Below, in pieces: positions 8,322 to 16,941 of a DNA stretch of 32,182 nucleotides. Made by a program: the position numbers and the translations under genes. The notes under the pieces are model-generated. The model did not search any database. It was not told the DNA's origin and saw only the letters and a list, made by a program, of their open reading frames with translations. Location: assembly GCA_003136555.1 (NCBI GenBank), contig PLEW01000104.1:45801-77982 (forward strand), read 5' to 3'. Source of the stretch: Planctomycetota bacterium (GTDB lineage: Bacteria > Planctomycetota > UBA11346). Position 1 is the stretch's first letter. Every line of letters begins with the position of its first letter.

Positions 8322-9569
8322 ATGTCGTGCTTGCCAGCAGTCTTCTCATCACCATTGGCCGCATCGATGACCATCGCCGTCCGAACTCGCAACGTCCATC
8401 ATGCTGCGGAACAGTCCGCCTCTCCCGCAGTCCTGACTCCGCTGCGATCACCGGCCCTCGTCGTCCCCATCGGCGCGGCGTCATCGCGGACCGCATCGCC
8501 TACCGCTGGGAGGCAGGCGGCGACGACCGGGTCCTCCGCCTATCGCAAGGACAAGCTCATCGGCCGGCGGATCGGCTCCTATACCCTTCTGCGCCGCCTG
8601 GGGTCAGGATCGATCGGCGTGGTGTACGAAGCGGAGCATGTCGCCTTGGGCCGCCGCGACGCGATCAAGCTGCTGACCACGACGGCAGCCTCGGACGCAC
8701 GGATGGTCAAGCGCTTCCAGCGCGAGGCTGCCCTGTGCGGGAAGATCCGCCATCCAAACGTCGTGGGCGTGTACGACTGCGGTTTCGAGCAGGGCGTCCA
8801 CTACATGGCGATGGAATACGTCGATGGCGGCACCCTCCACGGGGCGATGAAGCGCTTCGGACGACTCCCCTGGGAGCAGGCGACCAGGCTCGTCCTCCAG
8901 GTGGCCCGTGGAGTCGAGCATGCCCATGGCCTCGGCATCATCCACCGTGATATCAAGCCGGCCAACATCCTCATCGGACGCGATGGCAGCGCCAAGCTCT
9001 CCGATCTCGGGCTGGCCAAGCAGATCGAGGAGGACAGCCTGTCATTCCAGCCCGGATTGACCATGCACGGCGTGGTGCTCGGGTCCCCGGCCTACATGTC
9101 ACCCGAGCAGATACGCAGCTCCAAGGATGTCGTTCCGCAGTCTGACATCTATGCGCTCGGAGCGACGTTGTTCCAGATGATCACCGGCGAACTCCCGCAT
9201 GAGGGGAGCTTGCCGATCGAAGTCATGAACGCGGTGCTCACCAAGGACCACCGCCCGGTGGCATCCCTGATCGCGGATGTACCTGCCGGCATCGTGGCGG
9301 TCATCAACCAGGCACTGCGCAAACAGCCGAATCAGCGACCGCCGAGCGTGAGCGCCTTCATCGTTGATCTTGAGGATGCGCTGAATCGGCCGCATGCCAT
9401 CCCTGCGGGCACGCGCGTCTTTTCCGCCCCTCTGCGCCGCCCCCTACTGCCGCTGCAGCCGCCCCGCATTGCCGATCCCCCGGATCATCACCGCGTGATC
9501 GGCATCGGCATCGTCGTGATGCTGGTGGCCGCCATGGGGCTCATGCTGGCAAGCCGGTATTTCCACTGA
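8322..9569 (+). CDS. Membrane-anchored Hanks-type Ser/Thr protein kinase
   Basis: Phosphorylates proteins on Ser/Thr. A Ser/Ala-rich N-terminal segment of about 80 residues precedes a complete kinase domain (about 87-352). It shows the glycine loop GSGSIG (94-99), ATP Lys116 (DAIKLL), the catalytic loop HRDIKPAN with Asp210 and Asn215, DLG in place of DFG (Asp228), GSPAYMSPEQ of the activation and P+1 region, and SDIYALGATLF. One transmembrane helix (about 391-411) at the extreme C-terminus leaves almost nothing outside, so the kinase faces the cytoplasm without an extracellular sensor. All key catalytic residues are present, so it is probably active. The start is uncertain: ATG 8322 or ATG 8367 (MTIAV), neither with a clear ribosome site. 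It is isolated; its neighbours are on the other strand. Confidence 0.9.
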   Translation: MSCLPAVFSSPLAASMTIAVRTRNVHHAAEQSASPAVLTPLRSPALVVPIGAASSRTASPTAGRQAATTGSSAYRKDKLIGRRIGSYTLLRRLGSGSIGVVYEAEHVALGRRDAIKLLTTTAASDARMVKRFQREAALCGKIRHPNVVGVYDCGFEQGVHYMAMEYVDGGTLHGAMKRFGRLPWEQATRLVLQVARGVEHAHGLGIIHRDIKPANILIGRDGSAKLSDLGLAKQIEEDSLSFQPGLTMHGVVLGSPAYMSPEQIRSSKDVVPQSDIYALGATLFQMITGELPHEGSLPIEVMNAVLTKDHRPVASLIADVPAGIVAVINQALRKQPNQRPPSVSAFIVDLEDALNRPHAIPAGTRVFSAPLRRPLLPLQPPRIADPPDHHRVIGIGIVVMLVAAMGLMLASRYFH

Positions 9570-9751
9570 ACACGGCAGTGCCGTCGCATGTCCATGGTCT
9601 AAGAGGCCGATCGCAAATGGCGGGGAGGGCGATTATCGACCACTGCATCGCCATCACCGTCACCCCGCGAGCCGCACCCGCAGCTGATCGGCGCGTGGCC
9701 AGGGAGTGTGGTCGCTGGAGTCAGGCTGCAGGTCGGCGTGCGGGCCGCGGC

Positions 9752-11233
9752 TCAGTGCGCTGCGGGAGCTGCCGCTGCTGCTGCCGCTGAGGCGCTGCCC
9801 GGGATCTTCTCGCCGGTGGCCATCTCGAGCTGGTAGAGCGCGACGCGGTAGGCGAAGCGCGCCTGGATGGCGCCGGTCATGGTCTGGTCATAGGCCTGCT
9901 GCGCCTGGAAGAGGTCGATCAGCCCGGTGCCGCCCTCCTGGTACACGCCGGTGGCGATGCGCAGCGATTCCTTCGCCTTGAGGATCGTATCGCTGGTGTA
10001 GAGCACGATCATCTGCCTGGCGCCATCGTAGGCCTTGTAGGCCTTGGTGATGTCGGTGATCGCCTGGGTGCGCACCTGGTTGTAGGTGAAGCGCGCCTGC
10101 TGGTATTGCGCCTCGGCCTGCAGGATGTCACCCTGGTGGTTGTTGAAGGCCGGGAGGTTGATCTGGAAGGCTATGCCGACGGTATCATCGCCACCATTGC
10201 GCTGGTACTCGAGCCCGACATCGAGGTCCTCTTGGCGCAGCGCCTGTGCCCCCTTGATAGCCGCTTCGGCGGCGTCCATGGTGCGGCGGGCGCTCTGGAC
10301 ATCCGAGCGGTTGTCGGCGCTCGCGGTCAGGGGAGCGGCGTCCAGCGTCAGCGTCGCGGCGTCCAGGCTCTCCGACAGCTGCAGCAGCTCCGGTCCATGG
10401 ATGTCGACCCCGGCGAGGGTGGAGGTGCGCGCGGGCATGACGCCGGCGCGCCCCATGCTGGAATAGTTCAGCACGTTCATCAGGTCGCTGAGGCCCTGCG
10501 AGTAGGTCTGCTGGGCCTGGATCAGTGCCTGCTGGAACTGCAGCCGGTTGACCTGGAAGGTCAGCAGGTCCGCTTCGGCGGCGCCGCCGGAGGCGACCTG
10601 GGCCTTGACGATCTCCTCGTTCTGATCGGTGATTGAGAGCATCTGCGCAGCGAGGTCGAGCAGCTCCTTGGCCTCGACCACGGTGAAATAGGCCTGCCGC
10701 AGCTGGAACAGCTGCTGGCGGATGGCATCCTTCAGCCCGGCCTCGGCCGCCTGGGTCTGGAGCTCGGCGGTGAGCATGCGGTAGCCGCGCTTGCCGCCGC
10801 GCTCGAGCAACTGGTCGACGCGCACGGTGTAGAAGTGCTGGTAGCCCAGCGAGGTGGGATCCTCGGATGTCAGATGGAAGAACGGGTGGCGCGTATTGAA
10901 CTGCTCGGCGGACAGCGTCAGGGCCGGATTGGGGCGGTAGGCGGCGATGATCTCGGATGCCTTGGCGGCATCCACGCCGGAGCGCGCACCGCTGATGGTG
11001 AGATTCTGCTCGAGCAGCAGGGCCTCGGCCTGCGCCAGCGACAAGGTGACGCTCACTGCGCCTGCTGCTGCCGCGCCAGGTGCGGTCTCTGCGGCGGGGG
11101 CTGCGGCAGCGGGTCCAGGCAGGTCCGCCGACCATCCGGCCGCTGCCAGGACGGCGAGCAGGGCGACCGAGGGGAGTCTATGGCGGCGCGGCAAGGCGGC
11201 TGGGCCGGTTCGGTGACGGTGATCAGGGAGCAT
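9752..11233 (-). CDS. TolC-family outer-membrane efflux channel (CusC/CzcC type)
   Basis: Outer-membrane exit duct of the adjacent RND pump, 493 residues, a normal length. An N-terminal basic stretch and hydrophobic segment (about 20-36) form a signal peptide, then an Ala-rich linker. Two OEP repeats follow: LSLAQAEALLLEQNLTISGAR..AAYRPNPALTLS opens the first and SARRTMDAAEAAIKGAQ..VGIAFQINLPAFNN the second, with long amphipathic helices such as IRQQLFQLRQAYFTVVEAKELL. There is no lipobox-like Cys. The tail is Ala-rich. Its ATG lies inside the last codons of the pump gene (11-bp overlap, ATG within CATGCTCCCTGA), so translation is probably coupled. It is the last gene of the operon. Confidence 0.92.
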   Translation of the reverse strand: MLPDHRHRTGPAALPRRHRLPSVALLAVLAAAGWSADLPGPAAAAPAAETAPGAAAAGAVSVTLSLAQAEALLLEQNLTISGARSGVDAAKASEIIAAYRPNPALTLSAEQFNTRHPFFHLTSEDPTSLGYQHFYTVRVDQLLERGGKRGYRMLTAELQTQAAEAGLKDAIRQQLFQLRQAYFTVVEAKELLDLAAQMLSITDQNEEIVKAQVASGGAAEADLLTFQVNRLQFQQALIQAQQTYSQGLSDLMNVLNYSSMGRAGVMPARTSTLAGVDIHGPELLQLSESLDAATLTLDAAPLTASADNRSDVQSARRTMDAAEAAIKGAQALRQEDLDVGLEYQRNGGDDTVGIAFQINLPAFNNHQGDILQAEAQYQQARFTYNQVRTQAITDITKAYKAYDGARQMIVLYTSDTILKAKESLRIATGVYQEGGTGLIDLFQAQQAYDQTMTGAIQARFAYRVALYQLEMATGEKIPGSASAAAAAAAPAAH

Positions 11234-14200
11234 GGGCGCCTCGGGTGTCGTCAGGCGATGCTGGGGACGGTGCGGGAGCAGGCGCAGAGGGGTGGGGCAG
11301 CGGCGCGGGTCCGGGCTCCTCCTCGTCTCCCTCCTCGATCCATTCGCCCGATTCGCTCGGTCCGCTCATGCGGCCGCGATGCCCGATCAGGCTGATCACC
11401 ACCGGCATCACCAGCAGGATGAGGAAGGGGGCGAGGAACATGCCGCCGACGATCACCACCGCCAGCGGACGCTGGGTCTCGGAGCCGATCGCGGTCGACA
11501 TCGCGGCCGGAAGCAGGCCGATGCAGGCCGACAGGCACATCATCAGCACCGGGCGCATGCGCATGACCGCGACCTCCTGGACCGCCTGCACCGGTAACAT
11601 CCCCTCATCGACCATGGCATTGTAGGGCGAGAGGATGATGGTCCCGGCCATCACCGCCACGCCCAGGAGCGAGATGAAGCCGACCGCCGCCGAGACGCTG
11701 AAGACGGTGCCGGTCAGCCACAGCGCGATGATCCCGCCGACCGCGGTCAGCGGGATGCCGACCAGCACGATCAGGCTGTCGCGCAGCGAATTGAAGGCGG
11801 CATAGAGCAGCACGACGATGAGCAGGAAGCTGATGGGGATGATGATCTCCAGCCGGTCGATGGCCTCGATGAGTTCGCCGTATTCGCCGCTCCATTCGAG
11901 GTGGTAGCCGGTATCGAGCGACACCGTCTCCTTGAGCCTGGTCTGGAGCTCGGAGATGGTGGTGCCCAGGTCGCGGCCCTTGACGCTGAACTTGATCGGC
12001 AGATAGCGTTCGTAGTTCTCGCGGTAGACGTAGGACGCCCCGTCCTCCATGCGGATCTCGCACAGCTCGGAAAGCGGCACATAGGCGCCGGAGGGGGAGA
12101 CCACCGGGATGGCGCTGATGCGTGCGATATCATCTCGGTATTCCGGGGTCGCGCGCACCACGAGATTGTAGAACTGCTCGCCCTCGAAGACGCTGGTGAT
12201 GGGGTTGCCCGCCACCGCGGCCTGGACCACGGCGTTGACATCGCCGGGTGCCAACCCATAGCGGGCACAGCGGTGGCGGTCGACGGTGATCTTGAGCGTC
12301 GGGCGGCCGAGCTCGTGGAAGATGCCGACATCCTCGACCCCCGGGACCTTGGCCATCACCGTGGCGATGGCATCGGCCTTCTTCTCCAGCACGGCGAGAT
12401 CCTTGCCGAAGATCTTGATCGAGTTCTCGCCCTTCACGCCCGAGAGCGCCTCCTCGACATTATCCTCGATGTATTGCGAGAAATTCATCGTCACACCCGG
12501 GAACTCGGCATCCATCTCCTTGCCGAGGTCGGCGACCAGCATGGCCTTGGTGTAGCCCTTCGGCCATTCGTCGAAGGGCTTGAGGGGGGCGAAGAACTCG
12601 GCATTGAACGAGCCGCTCGGATCGCTGCCGTCGTCGGGGCGTCCATGCTGCGAGACCACCGTCAGCACCTCAGGATGGCCGAGGATTATCGCGCGCATGC
12701 GCTGGACCAGCGGCTGTCCGGCCGCCAGGTTGATGGTCGGAGGCATATCGGCGCGGATCCACAGGTTGCCTTCCTCGAGCTTGGGCAGGAATTCGGCGCC
12801 GAGGTTGGGCAGTATCCACGCGCATATCCCGATCAGGACCGCCGCTGCGCCCAGGGTCACCAGGCGCAGGCGCAGCGCCTGGGCGAGGACCGCCGCATAG
12901 ATCGGCTTGAGCAGGCGGAGCACGATGGGGTCGTGCTCGGCGAAGGTCTTGGGCAGCAGGTAGGCGGAGAGCACCGGGGCGACCACGAAGGTGGCCAGCA
13001 GGGCGCCGACCAGGGCGTAGCCGTAGGTCTTCGCCATCGGGCTGAAGATGCGGCCTTCCACCCCGCTCATGGTGAAGAGCGGCAGGAAGGCGGCGACGAT
13101 GATGGCGGTGGAGAAGCATACCGAGGTGCTGATCTCCTTCATCGCCACCACGATGCCGGTGTAGCGTCCGCGCAGGCCTCCCGGGCGCTTTTGCGCGTCG
13201 CACAGGTAGCGGAAGATGTTCTCCACCACTACCACCGTGGCGTCGACGATGATGCCGAAGTCGACCGAGCCGACCGACAGCAGGTTGGCCGATTCGCCGG
13301 AGAGGTACATCACCATGGCGCTGAAGAACAGCGCGAAGGGGATGGTGGCCGAGACCACGATGGCGCTGCGCAGGTCGCCGAGGAAGATCCACTGGATGAG
13401 GAACACCAGGAGCACGCCGACGAGCAGGTTGTGCACCACCGTGTGGGTGGTGACCGAGATCAGGGAATTGCGATCGTAGATGGTCTTAAGCTTCACCCCC
13501 GGCGGCAGGATGCCGGTGGAGTTGATCTTCTCGAGTTCGGCCTTCACCCCCTGGATGACCTCGCGGGTCTTCTCGTACTGGCGCATCAGCACCACGCCCT
13601 GGACGATGTCGTTCTCCTGGTCGCGTCCGGCGATGCCCAGGCGGGGGGCGAAGCCGATCGACACCTCGGCGACGTCCTTGACGTAGACCGGCGTGCCGTT
13701 GTAGGTGGCGAGGACGATGTCCTTGATGTCCTCGACCGTCTTGATCAGGCCGACGCCGATGACATCGACCTCCTGCTGGCCCATCTCGATGGTCCGTCCG
13801 CTGACGTTGAGGTTGCTGTTGCCGATCGCGTTCAGCACGGTGGGCAGGGAGAGATGGTAGGCGGCCAGCTTGGCCAGGCTCACCTCTGCATGGTATTCCT
13901 TGGTAGTGCCGCCCCAGCCGACCACATCCAGCACGCCGGGGACGGTCTTGAAGCGCCGGGTCAGCACCCAGTCCTGCAGGCTCTTGAGCTCGGTCAGGCT
14001 GTAGCCGGGCGGACCGCTGAGCTGGTAGCGGAAGATCTCGCCCACCGCGCTCTCGGGAGAGATCTGCGGCACCACTCCGCTGGGCAGCGGCGCGAGCAGG
14101 GAGAGCCGGTTGATGACCTCCTGCAGCGCGCTCTTGTAGGGCGTCTCATAGGAGAACTGCAGCCTGATGTCGGACAGACCGACCAGCGATTGCGAGCGGC

Positions 14201-14444
14201 AGAACAGCAGCCCCGGCATGCCCGCCATCTGCACCTCGATGGGGATGGTGAACAGGCGCTCGACCTCCTCGGCGGACTGGCCCGAGGGCTGGGCGATCAG
14301 CTCGATGATGGGGGGCGACGGGTCGGGGTAGGCTTCGATGTTCAGGCGGCGGAAGGTCATGTAGCCGGTGCCGAGGAAGCACAGCACCATGAACAGCACC
14401 AATGGGCGCCGCTTCATCAGGAAGGTGACAATCGAAGTGATCAT
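11223..14444 (-). CDS. Heavy-metal efflux RND transporter (CzcA/CusA family)
   Basis: Proton-driven inner-membrane pump, 1073 residues, full length for the family. It begins MITSIVTFLMKRRPLVLF (first transmembrane helix). The porter domain carries FETPYKSALQEVINRL-like sequence and EVERLFTIPIEVQM, and LSVGSVDFGIIVDATVVVVEN forms TM4. Acidic residues Asp395, Asp401 and Glu408 have the same spacing as Asp402/Asp408/Glu415 of CzcA. This is the signature of divalent-cation exporters (Zn/Co/Cd/Ni) rather than the Cu/Ag group. The second half repeats the fold (IDRLEIIIPISFLLIVVLLY, VGIPLTAVGGIIALWLTG, MRMRPVLMM). The C-terminus has a Pro/Ser/Glu-rich cytoplasmic tail. The start is 74 bp after the adaptor gene. 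Exact metal specificity cannot be assigned from sequence alone. Confidence 0.94.
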   Translation of the reverse strand: MITSIVTFLMKRRPLVLFMVLCFLGTGYMTFRRLNIEAYPDPSPPIIELIAQPSGQSAEEVERLFTIPIEVQMAGMPGLLFCRSQSLVGLSDIRLQFSYETPYKSALQEVINRLSLLAPLPSGVVPQISPESAVGEIFRYQLSGPPGYSLTELKSLQDWVLTRRFKTVPGVLDVVGWGGTTKEYHAEVSLAKLAAYHLSLPTVLNAIGNSNLNVSGRTIEMGQQEVDVIGVGLIKTVEDIKDIVLATYNGTPVYVKDVAEVSIGFAPRLGIAGRDQENDIVQGVVLMRQYEKTREVIQGVKAELEKINSTGILPPGVKLKTIYDRNSLISVTTHTVVHNLLVGVLLVFLIQWIFLGDLRSAIVVSATIPFALFFSAMVMYLSGESANLLSVGSVDFGIIVDATVVVVENIFRYLCDAQKRPGGLRGRYTGIVVAMKEISTSVCFSTAIIVAAFLPLFTMSGVEGRIFSPMAKTYGYALVGALLATFVVAPVLSAYLLPKTFAEHDPIVLRLLKPIYAAVLAQALRLRLVTLGAAAVLIGICAWILPNLGAEFLPKLEEGNLWIRADMPPTINLAAGQPLVQRMRAIILGHPEVLTVVSQHGRPDDGSDPSGSFNAEFFAPLKPFDEWPKGYTKAMLVADLGKEMDAEFPGVTMNFSQYIEDNVEEALSGVKGENSIKIFGKDLAVLEKKADAIATVMAKVPGVEDVGIFHELGRPTLKITVDRHRCARYGLAPGDVNAVVQAAVAGNPITSVFEGEQFYNLVVRATPEYRDDIARISAIPVVSPSGAYVPLSELCEIRMEDGASYVYRENYERYLPIKFSVKGRDLGTTISELQTRLKETVSLDTGYHLEWSGEYGELIEAIDRLEIIIPISFLLIVVLLYAAFNSLRDSLIVLVGIPLTAVGGIIALWLTGTVFSVSAAVGFISLLGVAVMAGTIILSPYNAMVDEGMLPVQAVQEVAVMRMRPVLMMCLSACIGLLPAAMSTAIGSETQRPLAVVIVGGMFLAPFLILLVMPVVISLIGHRGRMSGPSESGEWIEEGDEEEPGPAPLPHPSAPAPAPSPASPDDTRGAHAP

Positions 14445-14518
14445 GGGTGAGTCGGTGCCTCTGTCGCGGTCATCGCTGGGCGGTCGGTGGGATCAGGGGG
14501 CTCGGCCGAGGCCGGCGG

Positions 14519-15904
14519 TCATTCGCTGTCGAGGAAGATCCCGCCCTTGAGGACGATGTGCTCGCCGGTCTTCAGCCCCTCGAGCACCTGCGCCAGGCCG
14601 TCCTGCGGCGGGCTGCAGATGACCCGGTGCTTGGTGAACTTGTTGTCATCGTGGTAGGTCCAGACATAGGTCGAGGCGCCGACATGGACGAGTGCCGAAC
14701 TCGGCACGCTGGGAGCGCTGACGGTGGTGGCCGAGAACACCCGGAAGGTGGCGAACATCTCCGGCCTGAGCTTGCCATCCTTGTTGTCGACCGTGCAGCG
14801 TACGGTGATGCGGTGGGTGTTGGGATCGACCGCTGGGGTGATGTAGGAGATCGCCGCGGAATAGACATCATCGGGGAAGGCCATGACCCGCACTTCGACC
14901 GGCTGCCCGATCTTGACCCAGCGCGCATCGGTCTCGTAGATGTCCGCGCTCATCCACACTTTCGAGAGATCGGCGACCGTGTACATCGGATCGGCATTGT
15001 CAGGGCGGATGACCTGCCCGGTGCCGATCTTGCGGCTGACCACCGTGCCGGCGATGGGCGAACGCACCACTGCGAGGCGTGCGGGCAGGGCGCCCTGCTC
15101 GAGGGCCAGGATGTCGGCATCGGTCTTGCCGAAGATGCGCAGCTGGCCGCGCGCGGCCTCCTGCGCGACCTCGGCGGCCTTGAGGTCGGTCTCCGCCGAG
15201 CGCACATCCGCTTGGGCCTGTTCGAGATCCTTGAGCGCGATGGCATGCAGGTCGAAGAGCCGCTGCTGCCGGGCGGCGATGCGCTTGAGCTGCTCGAGGG
15301 CGAGGCGCGCCTTGTTGGTCGCTGGTATCGCCGCGACCAGCCCGACCTCCGCCTGGAACATGTCGGGGCTGTCGATTTCGACCAACGGCTGCTGCGGGGT
15401 GACCAGATCGCCGGGCTTGGCGTCGAGCTTGACCGCATGTCCGCCGACCAGGGAGAATACCGGGGTGGTGAGATCGTCATCATTGGCGATCTTGCCGGTG
15501 GTCATCAGTTCGGGCCGGAATTCGTGGTCGGTCACCGTGCCGAGGGTCAGGGCGTGGATCTGATCGGTTGGCAGGGTGGTGGTGATCTCGGGCGCGGGCT
15601 GATCGCCTGCCGGCGCGATGACGGCGGCTGATGAGGTGCTATCGACCGTGGGTGGTGTCCAATTCAGGACCTTGCCAATCATCACTCCCACCAGGAGGCC
15701 GATGACCAGGCCGACGCAGAGCGAGCCGACGATGACGAACTGGGGTGTGCGCGGCTGCGCGGCCGGGGTGGAGGTGCCGGAGACCTTGCGCGTGTTGGTG
15801 GCCGATATCTTGCGTGGCGGCGGCGGCGCGGCTGGAGGAGCTGCTGGGGGTACCGCCTGCGGGACCTTGGGATCAGGCTGGGCGTTGGGATCAGGCTGGG
15901 TCAC
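14519..15904 (-). CDS. RND efflux adaptor (HlyD/CusB/CzcB membrane-fusion protein)
   Basis: Periplasmic adaptor linking pump and outer channel, 461 residues, first gene of the operon. It starts with GTG at 15904; the ribosome site is weak. A Pro/Ala-rich cytoplasmic leader (1-50) precedes one transmembrane helix (about 55-80). Then come a barrel-sandwich/lipoyl half (GGHAVKLDAKPGDLV...LVEIDSPD, about 154-181), an alpha-hairpin coiled coil (about 185-255: LEQAQADVRSAETDLKAAE), the second lipoyl half (VRSPIAGTVVSRKIGTGQVI) and a beta-barrel domain (KVWMSADIYETDARWVKIGQ...AISYITPAVDPNTHRITVR). A membrane-proximal domain ends DSE. The long proline-rich cytoplasmic N-terminus is unusual. No metal-binding N- or C-terminal His-rich domain is visible. 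Confidence 0.92.
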   Translation of the reverse strand: MTQPDPNAQPDPKVPQAVPPAAPPAAPPPPRKISATNTRKVSGTSTPAAQPRTPQFVIVGSLCVGLVIGLLVGVMIGKVLNWTPPTVDSTSSAAVIAPAGDQPAPEITTTLPTDQIHALTLGTVTDHEFRPELMTTGKIANDDDLTTPVFSLVGGHAVKLDAKPGDLVTPQQPLVEIDSPDMFQAEVGLVAAIPATNKARLALEQLKRIAARQQRLFDLHAIALKDLEQAQADVRSAETDLKAAEVAQEAARGQLRIFGKTDADILALEQGALPARLAVVRSPIAGTVVSRKIGTGQVIRPDNADPMYTVADLSKVWMSADIYETDARWVKIGQPVEVRVMAFPDDVYSAAISYITPAVDPNTHRITVRCTVDNKDGKLRPEMFATFRVFSATTVSAPSVPSSALVHVGASTYVWTYHDDNKFTKHRVICSPPQDGLAQVLEGLKTGEHIVLKGGIFLDSE

Positions 15905-16325
15905 GGAGCAATTCCTTGCGGGGGGCTACTCGCATCTGCGGGGCGTCTGGCAATCGGGCGTATGGAATGCATGGGACGGAGCGTGAGGAGGTGGCATCTG
16001 GCAGCGGCGAGTGAAGCTTGCTGATGAGGTGCATGGGCATGGCACGTTGGTGTAACCAAAGCCGGATGAACGGCGAAGCATACCCATGGGTCGCACGATG
16101 GGCTAGCGTACCTTGGTATCATGTTCAGGGGGTCGCTCATTCAGGTACTCGAGTACGGTAGGCGGGTGTCAGGTCCGGATCGACTAAAGTACCCTATTCA
16201 GGCGTCCTGGACCGTGATAGATACCCTCAACGCGTCGATTGGTTGGCGTCAGGTCATCCACTTCTGGGCATCCCCGTGCGGATGACCGGCATGAGTCCCT
16301 CGTGGTTGTGCTGAGGTCTGCTGCC
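15905..16325. other. Divergent promoter region between the efflux operon and the receiver-HTH gene
   Basis: About 420 bp with no supported gene. It must contain the start signals for both operons. It holds the perfect palindrome GTACTCGAGTAC (16145-16156), with further GTACC/GGTA-type fragments on both sides: GTACC-TT-GGTAT near 16110 and GTACCC near 16190. Confidence 0.45.
16145..16156. promoter_or_regulatory. 12-bp perfect palindrome in divergent promoter region
   Basis: GTACTCGAGTAC reads the same on both strands. Its position between two divergent operons, one a metal pump, makes an operator plausible, but no known regulator motif was matched. Confidence 0.3.
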
Positions 16326-16919
16326 ATGCGCTCGGTCCTGCTCATCGATGATCAGCGTGACCAGCGCCGCCGTCTGGCCACCGCGTTGTTGGAGCGCGGC
16401 TGCGCCGTCAGGATCGTCGGCAGCGACCTCAGCGAGGTCGATCTGATCACCATCCCCTGCGAGGTGGTGGTCATCAACTTGGCCGGTTCACCCCTGGGCG
16501 GTCGCCTGGCGCTGGACCAGGTGCTCGCGCAGACCACGCCGCGCATGACCATCGTCATCGACCAGCATGCCGGGGCATTTACCGATCAACGCCTATTCGA
16601 TCAGGGCGTCATCCTTGTCACAGCTCACCCGGAAGTCGAGAGCCGCATCGGCGCCCTCATCGCTCCCGACGCCCCCACCCCGCCCCCACCGGAGCGTGCG
16701 CCATCGCCTCCAGCCGACGAGCTCGCCAGCCTGTCACCCCGGCAGCAATCCATCATCGCCGGAGTGATGGCCGGCCACCCGAACAAGCGCATTGCCGCCG
16801 ATGTCGGCATGTCCGAGCAGAGCGTGAAGAACATCCTCACCCTGCTCTACCGCTCCTATAGGGTCCGCAACCGTGTCAGCCTCATCAATGCCATCTCCAA
16901 ACGCACGCTCCAGCAGTGA
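16326..16919 (+). CDS. Atypical response regulator: pseudo-receiver with LuxR-type HTH
   Basis: DNA-binding regulator of about 197 residues; the start at 16326 (MRSVLLIDDQ) is chosen because it opens the receiver fold, although the frame extends to 16239. The receiver has the acidic pair Asp8-Asp9, but the phosphoacceptor position is Asn51 (VVVINLAG), so ordinary phosphotransfer should be lost. A Pro-rich linker (about 118-132) leads to a LuxR/FixJ-like HTH (about 139-195): LSPRQQSIIAGVMAGHPNKRIAADVGMSEQSVKN in motif order, with NKRIA and the recognition helix SEQSVKNIL. The stop is 22 bp before the preferred start of the kinase-LRR gene, so the two form a probable operon. Confidence 0.8.
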   Translation: MRSVLLIDDQRDQRRRLATALLERGCAVRIVGSDLSEVDLITIPCEVVVINLAGSPLGGRLALDQVLAQTTPRMTIVIDQHAGAFTDQRLFDQGVILVTAHPEVESRIGALIAPDAPTPPPPERAPSPPADELASLSPRQQSIIAGVMAGHPNKRIAADVGMSEQSVKNILTLLYRSYRVRNRVSLINAISKRTLQQ

Positions 16920-16941
16920 TGGCCGTCTGCGCCTGCATGCG

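Noticed and set aside
9576-9588. Short inverted repeat ACGGCA-G-TGCCGT after the kinase gene
   Set aside because: A 6-bp stem with a 1-nt loop is too small to call a terminator in GC-rich DNA.
11901-14450. 849-codon plus-strand frame opposite the RND pump gene
   Set aside because: Antisense shadow rich in Asp, His, Gly and Gln; the minus strand encodes a complete RND transporter.
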